Of a stretch of DNA of 45,284 nt, positions 1-8,832 are shown piece by piece. Numbering within the stretch: the first letter of the stretch is position 1; every line of letters begins with the position of its first letter. The notes under the pieces were generated by a model, which worked only from the letters and a program-made list of their open reading frames with translations, searched no databases and had not been told where the DNA came from. A program made the translations under genes and the position numbers. Source of the DNA: RUG11894 sp964344335 (lineage in GTDB: Bacteria; Bacillota; Clostridia; Peptostreptococcales; Anaerovoracaceae); contig CAYFMW010000008.1 in assembly GCA_964344335.1 (NCBI GenBank), positions 1-45,284 on the forward strand, given 5' to 3'.

Positions 1-121
1 GTGACTTGTTAAAAAAAGGATGGCACCACCAGGGGATAGTCATGCCCTTTGGCGGATGAGCCGGAAAGCACATGGATGGGGGCTTTTCTGCCCAAATATC
101 AATTTGAACCCCCCTCTTACC

Positions 122-178
122 CAAAATCAAAAAGTATAGGGCAAAATCAAAAGGTATATGAAAAATCAAATTGTATCA
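122..178. mobile_element. Probable IS21-family element end: three imperfect ~19-bp tandem repeats
   Basis: Three imperfect copies of a 19-20 bp unit lie head to tail at 122-141, 142-160 and 161-179. Each has the pattern AAAATCAAA followed by a GTAT step. The block ends in CA at 177-178, directly where recognisable serine-recombinase coding sequence begins. Several short direct repeats inside a terminus, and ends of the form TG...CA, are known traits of IS21-family insertion sequences. The inference is that bases 1-178 are the right end of such an element that cut off the 5' part of the recombinase gene. No transposase gene is visible because the window starts here, so the family call is tentative. 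Confidence 0.4.
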
Positions 179-180
179 AA

Positions 181-1692
181 GACGGTATTTACAGGGATGA
201 TGGGTACAGTGGTACGAACTTTGACCGCCCAGATTGGCATCGCCTTATTTCCCAAACGGAAGAAGGCAATATCGGCACCATCATTGTAAAGGACATGAGC
301 CGATTAGGTAGAGATTATCTAAAGGTAGGCTATTACACCGAGGTATTATTCCCCGGCTCTGATATCCGCTTTATTGCCATAAACAACAATGTGGACAGCG
401 CCAATCAGCAAGACAGCGATTTTACACCGTTTCTTAACATCATCAACGAATGGTACGCCAAGGATACGAGCAAAAAAATCCGTTCCGTCTTTAAGTCAAA
501 AGGTCAGTCCGGCAAGCCGCTCTGCACCAATCCCCCTTACGGCTACATTAAAGACCCAGAAGATAAGACTCATTGGATTATTGATGAAGAAGCTGCCAAA
601 GTGGTAAAAGAGGCATTTCACTTGTGTATGCAAGGGTATGGTCCTACACAGATAGCTAAAGAGTTTAGCAAACGCAGCATATTAAATCCAACGGCTCACG
701 CTAAGGCAAACGGAATCAATATCCCGGACAATAGAGGCCACGACGATGATTATATCTGGCGAGGTAGTACAATAGTTCATATGCTTTCAAGACAAGAGTA
801 TTTAGGACATACGGTGAATTTCAAAACCTATCGCAAGTCCTACAAAAATAAGAAGCAGTTAAAGAATGACCCCTCGGAATGGGTGATTTTCGAGAATACC
901 CACGAAGCGATTATCGAGGAGCCAGCATTCGAAGTAGTGCAGAAAATCCGAGATGGCAGACGCAGGCTTACACCGATGGGTGAAATGCCAATCCTCTCCG
1001 GTATGCTATTCTGCGCTGATTGCGGCAACAAGCTATACCAAGTGCGTGGGCGTGGTTGGGAACATGACAAAGAGCATTTTGTGTGTGCTACCTATCGCAA
1101 GATTAAAGGCGGTTGCAGTTCTCACCAGATACGTAATGTGGTAGTTGAGGAATTGCTCCTTGACGGCATACGCCGGGTAACTGCTTATGCAAGAGACCAT
1201 GAGAATGAATTTGTGGAGATGGTTACTAAGAAAACAAGGATAGAGCTGGACAAAAGTATGCGTGATGGCAAAAGGAAATTAGAGCAGTCACAAGCTCGTA
1301 TCAGCAAGCTGGATGAAATTATCCAAAGGCTCTATGAGGACAATATCGAGGGTAAGATTTCCGATGAGCGTTTTGCCAAAATGACCGCAAGCTACGAAGC
1401 CGAGCAGCATACTCTTGAAAACCGAGTGTCAGAACTGAAATCCACTATGACTTCAGAAAAGGAAAGTGCACTGGGTGTAGACCACTTCCTGACCTTGGTA
1501 AGAAAATACACAGATATAAAAGAACTCACAGCGGAGATTATTCGGGAGTTCGTTGAAAAAATATATGTTTACAAGGCAGAACGCATTGATGGCAGACGAG
1601 TACAGCGTATCAAAATCGTTTATAACTGTATTGGCGAATTTGACCCACAGGTTTCTACATCCACCACAGAACAAAAAGAAAAATCGGCATAG
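181..1692 (+). pseudogene. Large serine recombinase, 5'-truncated (catalytic serine lost)
   Basis: This encodes about 503 residues of a large serine site-specific recombinase of the kind that moves integrative elements in Clostridia. In order: the distal part of the resolvase domain (DGYSGTNFDRP, then VKDMSRLGRDYLKVG), a Recombinase domain starting near NPPYGY, a zinc ribbon (CADC, then a C and a GGC further on), a long charged coiled coil, and a DUF4368-like C-terminus. The first ~40 residues of the family, which carry the nucleophilic serine in a YCRLSRDD-like motif, are absent. The frame runs open upstream to a TTG at 49, but that stretch is unrelated, repeat-rich DNA and has no ribosome binding site, so it is not a credible start. 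Without the serine the protein cannot recombine DNA. It probably marks the end of a decayed integrated element, since core-type genes begin about 140 bp downstream. Confidence 0.85.
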
Positions 1693-1750
1693 CCGGTAAC
1701 ACATACCAAACTATGCCAATATTTTTCAGGGATTAAAAATCCCTAAGACT

Positions 1751-1774
1751 AACCCCATAAGGCCGGGTTTTTTA
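1751..1774 (+). terminator. Weak rho-independent terminator after the recombinase remnant
   Basis: AACCC (1751-1755) can pair with GGGTT (1765-1769), followed by a run of T. A second small hairpin, AGGGAT/ATCCCT, lies just upstream at 1728-1744. Both are short, so the call is modest. It sits between the recombinase and the convergent glycosyltransferase gene. Confidence 0.4.
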
Positions 1775-1832
1775 TCCTTATTTTTTGCACTGCCGCGATT
1801 CGCGCCGCCCAAGGCGAGCCGAATCCGGCTCT

Positions 1833-2921
1833 TCAGGCCGGCATGCCGACGCGGTCTATTATCATATCTATAGCTTCTATTGCCTCGCTGTCCATGGAAG
1901 ATTTAATATCCCTAATGTTTCTTTTCATATACTCCAGCGTATCTTCAGAAGATATGTATTCTATAAATTCTTCAACCCATCCCATGCGCTCCGTCCTCAA
2001 TATGCGACCTATTCCGCTGTCCTGAATATACTCGGCATTGATTTTTTCGTTCCAAATGAGGGGGTCGAAGACGAAGATGGGCGTCTCCGTGCCTATAGCC
2101 TCAAACAAGGTCATCCCGCCGGCCTTCGTAAAGACCGCGTCGGCTTTCTTCATATATTCCGCAACATTCTGTGTAAAGCCGAGGGTCTCCACATCGGGAT
2201 AAGCCCTGAGCAAATAGTCGCGGAGCTCTTCATTTTTCCCGGCTATTACGGTCACATGGCAGTTGTCTTGCTGCCGGAGGGCGCCGAGCAGAGAGTCGAT
2301 TCCCGGAATCAACCCGAGTCCTCCGCCCATAATCAATACTCGCTTTTTGCCGCAAGCGCTTCTGTCCGAATGCAGCTTTTTAAAGGCGGGAGCTACGGGT
2401 ATTCCGCAGCTTATAATCTTATCTCTGCTTACCCCCTTGCTTATCAACACGGCCTCCGACTCCTTTGAAGCGACGAGATAGTAGTCGCTCTCCTTTGTAA
2501 TCCATTCCGGGTGAACAGCGACATCCGTTATGCAGGTTACGAAGGGAACAGGATCTTCGTAGCGACTCTTATAGGCGCTGATGTACCTGCAGCCCATCGG
2601 CCAGGTACAAATAATCAGATCGGGGTTATATTTGTTTACTATCCTTTTGAGCGCGAAGCTGTTGGTCATATCCTCTCTCCACGGAAATCGCGAGCTCAGA
2701 TAATCCGCCCTTATCATCATGTCAAATAACTTTACATTATTGCGAACCACATAATTGAATCCCGTATATATCCCCTTATATACATACGGAAAAAGATAGG
2801 ACATAATGTCGACGACCTCGACATTTGCATCCTTCCTGCGATTTGATATCTGAGATTTTATAGCTTTGGCCGCGGAATCGTGTCCGTTTCCGAAAGTCGC
2901 GGTCAAAATCAATATATTCAT
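1833..2921 (-). CDS. MGDG-synthase-type glycosyltransferase (glycolipid synthesis)
   Basis: A 362-residue GT28-like glycosyltransferase. The N-terminus ILILTATFGNGHDSAAKAI has the GxGHxxAA signature of the MGDG-synthase N-terminal domain (about residues 1-170); a nucleotide-sugar binding Rossmann half follows, with GGGLG near residue 205 and GG(M)TLFEA near residue 275. Family members (UgtP/YpfP-like processive diacylglycerol glucosyltransferases and plant MGDG synthases) transfer a sugar from a UDP-sugar to diacylglycerol at the inner face of the membrane, making glycolipids and lipoteichoic acid anchors; the exact sugar here is not known. ATG at 2921 is chosen over the in-frame ATG at 2948 because AAAGGTGG lies about 9 bases before it and the family motif starts at residue 2. 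A GC hairpin (1816-1831) lies right after the stop. Confidence 0.82.
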   Translation of the reverse strand: MNILILTATFGNGHDSAAKAIKSQISNRRKDANVEVVDIMSYLFPYVYKGIYTGFNYVVRNNVKLFDMMIRADYLSSRFPWREDMTNSFALKRIVNKYNPDLIICTWPMGCRYISAYKSRYEDPVPFVTCITDVAVHPEWITKESDYYLVASKESEAVLISKGVSRDKIISCGIPVAPAFKKLHSDRSACGKKRVLIMGGGLGLIPGIDSLLGALRQQDNCHVTVIAGKNEELRDYLLRAYPDVETLGFTQNVAEYMKKADAVFTKAGGMTLFEAIGTETPIFVFDPLIWNEKINAEYIQDSGIGRILRTERMGWVEEFIEYISSEDTLEYMKRNIRDIKSSMDSEAIEAIDMIIDRVGMPA

Positions 2922-3240
2922 TACAAATTCCACCTTTTGGATGGGCAATCTACCGTTATAATTTTCCCCTTTTGACTATATGCTCAACAGTTTTACCCAT
3001 TTTGTTTATTTTACTATACATTTATAAGATATCGCAAGCATGTAAGCTTAGAGTCAACTGAATGTAAAATCTTCGACAAATTTTTGACCAAGCAAAATCC
3101 CCTCTGCCCGTTCGCCGGGCAGAGGGGATTTATTATCCTTTACAGTGAGCTTTATTTACTACAGAGATTCCATAAAGCTAATGTTTTTATTTTTATATAA
3201 ACTTATTTTGGTTTAATATACCAAATCACAGTCCTCCAGC
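2922..3240. other. Intergenic region, 319 bp
   Basis: It holds the strong terminator at 3094-3131 and, towards the glycosyltransferase, an AT-rich leader that should contain its promoter. A TTGACT on the minus strand (3052-3057) is a candidate -35, but no -10 at ideal spacing stands out. Nothing coding is seen. Confidence 0.6.
3094..3131 (-). terminator. Strong rho-independent terminator of the ABC exporter gene
   Basis: A near-perfect stem of about 15-16 bp, CCCCTCTGCCCG (3099-3110) pairing with CGGGCAGAGGGG (3116-3127) plus flanking A/T pairs, closed by a five-base loop. It lies about 110 bases after the ABC exporter stop on the minus strand and insulates the glycosyltransferase gene. The symmetric A/T flanks mean it could act in both directions. 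Confidence 0.9.
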
Positions 3241-6231
3241 CTACTCCGTGCGAAGCGCCACGACCGGATCTTTCTTCGTCGCGCTCCTTGAGGGGATGAT
3301 TCCCGCGATAAGCGTCAGCAACATGCTTATAAGAACCAGCGCCACCGCAGTCTGGGGAGGCAGAACCGCATTGAGACTATTCAGCCCCGTCACATGATGC
3401 AGCAACATGTTGATGGGTATGCACAGCAGGTATGTAATCCCCACGCCGATAATCCCGGAGGAGAATCCGATGATTACAGTCTCCGCGCTGAACATGCTCG
3501 AAACATTCCTCTTCGAAGCGCCGACAGCGCGCAGTATACCGATCTCCTTGGTGCGCTCCTGTACCGATATCAATGTTATAACGCCGATCATGATGGAAGA
3601 TACCACCAGCGATACTGCAACGAAGGCAATCAGCACATAGGTTATCGCATTTATAATCGTGGTTACCGAAGACATCATCAGCCCCACATAGTCCGTATAG
3701 CGAATTTCCTGAAGTTCGTCTACCGTCTTATTATATGCTGAAATAGCATCCTCTATTACATCCTTGTCGGCAAAGCTGGCCGCATACAGATTGATGGTTG
3801 CGGGGTTGTCGAGGTCCACGCATCCGAGCTTCAGCAGATTGTCTTCGTAGCTCGACTCGGAAAACTCGAGCACTTCGTCATAGAACACGGCGCACTGTTC
3901 GTCAGTGTAATACGGAATCTCCATATCCAGGGCACCGACGAGCTGCTCCGGAGTAAGGGAGGAAAGCTGCTTTGCGCTCTCGGCGGCATATTGCATCTTA
4001 AACTGCTCGGCCACCAACTGAGAAAAGAGCTCCTCCAAATCTTCCTCGCTCATGCCGGTAACATACGCCTCGACATCCGCTTCGCCCATACCGGTCTGCA
4101 TGATTATAGCCTCCTGAAGAGTGGCCTCCATCTGCTCGCGGGTCATGGATGCGAGAGTCTGCTCAACGCTTTGATCTACCATGCTTGTATCGGGGACGGA
4201 TTTAATTTTAATATAAGCTGCAGCCTTTCCGGGCATGTCGAGAGATGCGATATAATCGCGAAAATCTTCAGCCTTCTTCGCTTCGTCCATAGCGTTGTCC
4301 GCAGCGCGGAAAGGAAGTCCCGTAAAAATGTCCACAAGATGATCTTCCTGCTGCGCGATAACTGCATCCGAATCCTTTGAGTGCTCGATGATGTATTCCG
4401 TCAGTTTATATGTGTAACCGATCGCCCCGTACTCCATATCGGTCAGAGCATCTTTGTCGAGCCTTGCAATACCGACTACCTTGAGTTTTAAGGCATTGTC
4501 GTAGAGGTACTTTAGACCCGCAATCGTATCGCGAAGATCGATGTAGGTTTCGCTCGCATCATCGTATATGTAGCAGTCGGAGTTCAGGATGGTGCGAAAA
4601 TCCATAGCGCAGATTTCGTCGTAAGTCCACTTCTGAACTTCATATTCGACCTTGCCGTTATCCTGGGCCGCCTTCATGAGGTCGGCAATCTCGTCACTCG
4701 ACTTAAGGCCCAAAGCATATAGGGTTATATCGTTGAGTTCGTTGTTTCTGTCCACAAAGAGCACCAACTCGTCGTAGCTGGCCGGCCATCTTCCGTGTAT
4801 CAGATCGTACTGTTTTTCCGTAACAGGGCTGACGAGCTTGCCGTCTTCACCGGGGAGCATCTCCCGCCAGAGCGCGACGGAGGATTCCATAAAATTGCTG
4901 CTGCCCGCAAATGCAGACTGCTCTCTCATAGCCATCATAGAAGACATGTCCGTTCCCATATAGTCGCGGACTATCTCCACCATCAGCTCTTCGGTATCGG
5001 AGCGGATTATATCTCCGTCCACATTCTGGGTGTAGATCAGCAGATCCGTATCGTAGGTGCATTTGACTCCGGAAAGCGCAGCGCTCAGCTCGCTTTCCTT
5101 ATCTGCCCTCTGCTTTTCGATGTAGGCTTTGAAAGCCTTGAGGTCGTTCTTCTTTTCGTCGAAGGAATTGAGCGAATTGAGCATGTCGTAGATCATGGCT
5201 TTCTGATATATGGCATCATCCTCGTGCTCCGTGGTCGATTGAGCCTTTTCCATGAAGGTCGTAAGCAAAGTCGAGGCATCGACATAGCTCGCCTCTATCG
5301 TAAGCGGGTAGGACGACAGAGTCTCCTCCTGCACGGAAGATATAAAGTTGGTCGTCCCCTGAGACACCGCATATATCAGCGCAATCCCGATAATACCTAT
5401 GGAGCCCGCAAAGCTGGTAAGCAGGGTGCGACCGCTCTTGGTAAAGAGATTCTTTAAGGATAATCCGAAGGATGTCGCAAGCGACATGGAGGGCTTTTTC
5501 TTCCTTCTTCCATGCGAGCGCTCCTCTTTCGGAGCCCCTATGGGCAGTTCCTCGTCCGTCGGCGGCGCTGAATCCTCCGTAATCAGTCCGTCTAACATCC
5601 TGACGATCCTCGTGGAATAAGTATTCGCCAGATCCGGGTTGTGGGTAACCATGATAACGAGCCTGTCCTTCGATATTTCCTTGAGGATTTCCATAACCTG
5701 CACGCTGGTCTCCGTGTCGAGTGCGCCGGTGGGCTCATCGGCAAGGACGATGTCCGGGTTGTTGACGATGGCGCGGGCAATCGCGACGCGCTGCATCTGC
5801 CCTCCGGATATCTCGCTCGGCTTTTTATTAACCTGATCCGCAAGACCGACCTTGGCCAAAGCTTCCTTGGCGCGCCTGCGCCTCTCCGCCTTCGGCACTC
5901 CCGAAAGCGTCAGAGCAAGCTCGACATTCTGCAGGACGGACTGGTGCGGTATTAAGTTGTAGCTCTGAAAGACAAAACCTATGGAGTGGTTTCGATATGC
6001 ATCCCAATCCCTGTCGTTGTACTCCTTGGTCGAGCGACCGTTGATAACTAAATCACCGGAGGTGTACTGATCGAGGCCTCCGATGATATTGAGCATGGTG
6101 GTTTTCCCACAGCCCGAAGGGCCTAGAATCGCCACAAATTCACTTTTTCTGAAATTAAGATCTATCCCTTTGAGCGCATGAACTTCCTCGGCGCCGGGAT
6201 ACACCTTTGTAATACCCTTTAATTCAAGCAT
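3241..6231 (-). CDS. Fused ABC transporter ATPase-permease, MacB/FtsX type
   Basis: A 996-residue protein with an N-terminal LolD/MacB-like ATPase (about 1-225): Walker A GPSGCGKT (37-44), signature SGGQMQR, Walker B VLADEPTGALD, and an H-loop in VTHNPD. After a basic linker a first membrane span (about 270-295) leads to a roughly 560-residue extracellular region rich in acidic and helical segments. Three C-terminal spans then form an FtsX domain with the family phrase EIGILRAVGASKRNV. Such exporters use ATP to drive a mechanical change across the membrane and export lipoproteins, peptides or antibiotics; the substrate here is unknown. Start: ATG at 6231 behind AGGGGGA. It has its own sigma-A promoter (6302-6329) and terminator and stands alone. 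The extracellular region has no recognisable fold and is the part to examine for specificity. Confidence 0.9.
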   Translation of the reverse strand: MLELKGITKVYPGAEEVHALKGIDLNFRKSEFVAILGPSGCGKTTMLNIIGGLDQYTSGDLVINGRSTKEYNDRDWDAYRNHSIGFVFQSYNLIPHQSVLQNVELALTLSGVPKAERRRRAKEALAKVGLADQVNKKPSEISGGQMQRVAIARAIVNNPDIVLADEPTGALDTETSVQVMEILKEISKDRLVIMVTHNPDLANTYSTRIVRMLDGLITEDSAPPTDEELPIGAPKEERSHGRRKKKPSMSLATSFGLSLKNLFTKSGRTLLTSFAGSIGIIGIALIYAVSQGTTNFISSVQEETLSSYPLTIEASYVDASTLLTTFMEKAQSTTEHEDDAIYQKAMIYDMLNSLNSFDEKKNDLKAFKAYIEKQRADKESELSAALSGVKCTYDTDLLIYTQNVDGDIIRSDTEELMVEIVRDYMGTDMSSMMAMREQSAFAGSSNFMESSVALWREMLPGEDGKLVSPVTEKQYDLIHGRWPASYDELVLFVDRNNELNDITLYALGLKSSDEIADLMKAAQDNGKVEYEVQKWTYDEICAMDFRTILNSDCYIYDDASETYIDLRDTIAGLKYLYDNALKLKVVGIARLDKDALTDMEYGAIGYTYKLTEYIIEHSKDSDAVIAQQEDHLVDIFTGLPFRAADNAMDEAKKAEDFRDYIASLDMPGKAAAYIKIKSVPDTSMVDQSVEQTLASMTREQMEATLQEAIIMQTGMGEADVEAYVTGMSEEDLEELFSQLVAEQFKMQYAAESAKQLSSLTPEQLVGALDMEIPYYTDEQCAVFYDEVLEFSESSYEDNLLKLGCVDLDNPATINLYAASFADKDVIEDAISAYNKTVDELQEIRYTDYVGLMMSSVTTIINAITYVLIAFVAVSLVVSSIMIGVITLISVQERTKEIGILRAVGASKRNVSSMFSAETVIIGFSSGIIGVGITYLLCIPINMLLHHVTGLNSLNAVLPPQTAVALVLISMLLTLIAGIIPSRSATKKDPVVALRTE

Positions 6232-6301
6232 TATTTTTCCCCCTGAATTCTATTTTTGCCAGGCGCAAGAGTGCGCATTATTGAGTTTTTCCCATTAAAG
6301 T

Positions 6302-6329
6302 ATTATACACGAATAGGCATAAACGTCAA
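6302..6329 (-). promoter_or_regulatory. Sigma-A-type promoter of the ABC exporter gene
   Basis: On the minus strand, TTGACG (6324-6329) and a perfect TATAAT (6302-6307) are 16 bp apart. The expected start near 6295 gives a leader of about 60 bases before the ATG at 6231. The promoter lies just beyond the methyltransferase stub. Confidence 0.8.
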
Positions 6330-6346
6330 TTAGGCGAGACAACTAA

Positions 6347-6523
6347 TTATCGGGTTGGGCGGAACGGCCGCAAGGGATATTCCCTGCTCTCCTCCATGTT
6401 CATATCCCAGACCAGGCGGCAGACCAGCTTTCCGAGAAGCGAGGAGCAAGTAATCATATTATCGTAGAAGCTGTTGCTGCCGGTAAAGCGATAGGCATCT
6501 TTAATTTTGTCTTTTCTTTCCAT
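6347..6523 (-). pseudogene. N-terminal stub of a SAM-dependent methyltransferase-like protein
   Basis: A 58-residue frame with a good ribosome binding site (AAGGGGTG, about 10 bases before ATG 6523), 17 bases after the copA stop. Residues 1-46, including GSNSFYDNMITCS and GKLVCRLVWDMN, resemble the leader of a class I methyltransferase family found in Clostridia, but the sequence stops in an unrelated tail before any SAM-binding motif (GxGxG). It is therefore read as the remains of a gene lost by deletion downstream of copA. A genuine small protein is the alternative. The family match is from memory of the leader motif only. Confidence 0.5.
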
Positions 6524-6540
6524 TTTATCGAAACACCCCT

Positions 6541-8832
6541 TCAAATCTTTTTATACCGAAGCTTCAAAGCATTGCTCACTACGAAGAGCGAACTGAGGCT
6601 CATCGCCAGAGCTCCGATCATCGGAGAAAGCAAAATTCCAAAGGATGGATAAAGCGCTCCCGCGGCGATTGGAATCCCCAGGATATTGTAGAAGAACGCC
6701 CAAAAGAGATTCTGCTTTATGTTCTTTATCGTAAGGCGACTCAAGTTTATGGCCCGCGCAACATCCGAAAGTTCGGACTTCATGAGGACTATGTCCGCGG
6801 AGTCTATGGCTATATCGCTCCCGCCGCCTATGGCGCAGCCTATATCCGCCTGAACCAAAGCCGGCGCATCGTTTATCCCGTCGCCGACCATCATCACAAT
6901 TTCTCCGCCATCCTGATAGCGCTTAACAACATCGGCCTTCTCTGTGGGCAGAACTTCCGCCACAATCTCGTCCATTGCGACTGCGCTACCTATGTGCTCG
7001 GCTGCCGCGCGGTTATCTCCCGTAAGCAGGACAGTCTTTATTCCCATGCCCTTAAGCCTCTCGATGGCGGCCCTCGAGCCTTCGCGAACTTTGTCGGAGA
7101 GGGCGATTATCCCCAAGGCTTCTTCGTCCACCGCCACGGCTACGATGCTTTTGCCTTCGGACCTAAGGGCCCCTATATCCTCCTCGTATCGCGACAGATC
7201 TACATCCATGTCCTCTATAAACGCGGGGCTTCCCGCCAAAAAGCATCTGTCCTCCGAATCGAATCCCGATACTCCCATGCCCGCCAAGTTCTTAAAACGC
7301 GATAAGGGTTCCGCATCCGAGATGCCCATTTCCTTTGCCCGGGCGCATATCGCCTCCGCAAGAGGGTGCTCGGAGAGAGTTTCGAGCGAGCAAGCCACTC
7401 GCATGAGCCCCCGCTCGTCCTCCGAGACTACATCGGTGACCACCGGAGTGCCCTCCGTTACGGTGCCCGTCTTATCGAAGATCGCGACCTGCACCTTATG
7501 TGTTATCTCCAATGCCTCGCCGCTGCGTATGAGTATGCCCTGCGAAGCCCCAAGCCCGGTGCCCACTATTACCGCGGTGGGAGTCGCAAGCCCCATGGCG
7601 CAGGGGCAGGCTATTACGAGCACCGATGTAAATATCTTTATTGCGAAGGCAAAATCTTTACCGAGGGCCAGCCATATAATCGCCGCAGCGACGGCTATCG
7701 CCATAACTATGGGCACAAAGACCCCCGACACTTTATCGGCAAGTCTCGATATCGGAGCCTTTTTACCCTGTGCGTCCTCGACGAAGCGTATTATCTGCGA
7801 TAGGGTCGTATCCTCGCCTATGCGGGTGACTCGAACATAGAGCACGCCGTCCACGCAGACGCTCCCCCCTATAACCTCACTGCCCTCGATCTTTGCTACC
7901 GGCATGCTCTCCCCCGTCAGCATCGCCTCGTTTATGCTTCCGCTGCCCGAAGATACGATTCCGTCGAGCGGCACCCTCGCTCCCGCCTTTACGAGCACTA
8001 CACCCCCTAAATGAACGCTCGCCGTAGGAACTTCCCTCTGTCCATCCTCATCGACCAGAATTGCAGTCTCCGGAGCCAGCTCCATCAATTTAAGTATCGC
8101 CCCCTTGGTCTTTTCCTTGCTGCTGGCCTCCATGTATTTGCCGACGGAGACGAGGGCGGGCACCATTGCGGCGGATTCGTAGTAAAGGTTATGAACCAAA
8201 CCAGGATGATCCGTAATCAGTAGCGTCGTTACGAAGCTGTATATAAAGGATGCGCTCGCGCTGAGGGCAACCAGAGTATCCATGTTCGGATTGCCGCGAA
8301 AGAGCGACAAAAACCCTCTTGTAAAAAATCTCCTGTTTAGAAAGAGAACCGGTATAGTCAAAGCCATCTGCAATATGGCTTGATTCACCGGATGCGTTTC
8401 GCGGGAGAAGATATCCGGAATCGGAAGATTCGGAAACAGCATGGGTCCCATGGATACGAGGAAGAGTAGCCCCGCAAAGACTATGGAGGCGACAAGCGAG
8501 CGTTTATCCTCTGCGAGACTTTGCGCATCGAGATTCGAGGCTGAGCCGCCCGTCATTCCTGCGGACGCTACGCCGCTCGCAGCGGCTCCGATGCCGCCGC
8601 TTATGTGGACTCCGTATCTTTTTTGCAACTCGGCAGAAAAACCCGCCTTCTCAATCGCGGAAATTATATCCTGCGTAGTCGCCTTCTCTTCGTCGTAGGA
8701 TATGGTGAGGCGGTTTAAAGGCAGGTTCACATCGCTGCTCTCGACGCCCGGGAGCTTGCGCGTGACCCTCTCGACTGCACTCGAACAGGCCGAGCAATGC
8801 ATACCGACTATATCGTAGATTTCCTGTATCAT
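6541..8832 (-). CDS. copA: Copper-exporting P1B-type ATPase CopA
   Basis: A 763-residue heavy-metal P-type ATPase that uses ATP to pump Cu(I) out of the cytoplasm. Visible parts: one N-terminal heavy-metal-binding domain with GMHCSAC (C13, C16), eight expected membrane spans, the actuator motif TGES (306-309), the metal-binding CPC (409-411) in span 6, the phosphorylation motif DKTGT (D453), TGDN, and the hinge GDGINDAP. The YN pair in span 7 and a C-terminal M..S region fit the Cu(I) subgroup. Its length is typical for a single-HMA CopA. ATG 8832 puts the metal-binding domain at the very N-terminus, but the Shine-Dalgarno is weak (AGAAG). No copZ or csoR/copY gene adjoins it; a 12-bp palindrome upstream (8877-8888) is a possible operator. 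The upstream contig ends at the N gap about 570 bases away. Confidence 0.93.
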   Translation of the reverse strand: MIQEIYDIVGMHCSACSSAVERVTRKLPGVESSDVNLPLNRLTISYDEEKATTQDIISAIEKAGFSAELQKRYGVHISGGIGAAASGVASAGMTGGSASNLDAQSLAEDKRSLVASIVFAGLLFLVSMGPMLFPNLPIPDIFSRETHPVNQAILQMALTIPVLFLNRRFFTRGFLSLFRGNPNMDTLVALSASASFIYSFVTTLLITDHPGLVHNLYYESAAMVPALVSVGKYMEASSKEKTKGAILKLMELAPETAILVDEDGQREVPTASVHLGGVVLVKAGARVPLDGIVSSGSGSINEAMLTGESMPVAKIEGSEVIGGSVCVDGVLYVRVTRIGEDTTLSQIIRFVEDAQGKKAPISRLADKVSGVFVPIVMAIAVAAAIIWLALGKDFAFAIKIFTSVLVIACPCAMGLATPTAVIVGTGLGASQGILIRSGEALEITHKVQVAIFDKTGTVTEGTPVVTDVVSEDERGLMRVACSLETLSEHPLAEAICARAKEMGISDAEPLSRFKNLAGMGVSGFDSEDRCFLAGSPAFIEDMDVDLSRYEEDIGALRSEGKSIVAVAVDEEALGIIALSDKVREGSRAAIERLKGMGIKTVLLTGDNRAAAEHIGSAVAMDEIVAEVLPTEKADVVKRYQDGGEIVMMVGDGINDAPALVQADIGCAIGGGSDIAIDSADIVLMKSELSDVARAINLSRLTIKNIKQNLFWAFFYNILGIPIAAGALYPSFGILLSPMIGALAMSLSSLFVVSNALKLRYKKI

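Noticed and set aside
49..180. N-terminal extension of the recombinase frame from TTG 49
   Set aside because: No ribosome binding site, no resemblance to the resolvase N-terminus, and the DNA consists of the IS-like tandem repeats; kept out of the gene call.
6944..7840. 298-codon serine-rich plus-strand frame opposite copA
   Set aside because: The serine-rich composition is the expected antisense of the CopA codons; no independent support.
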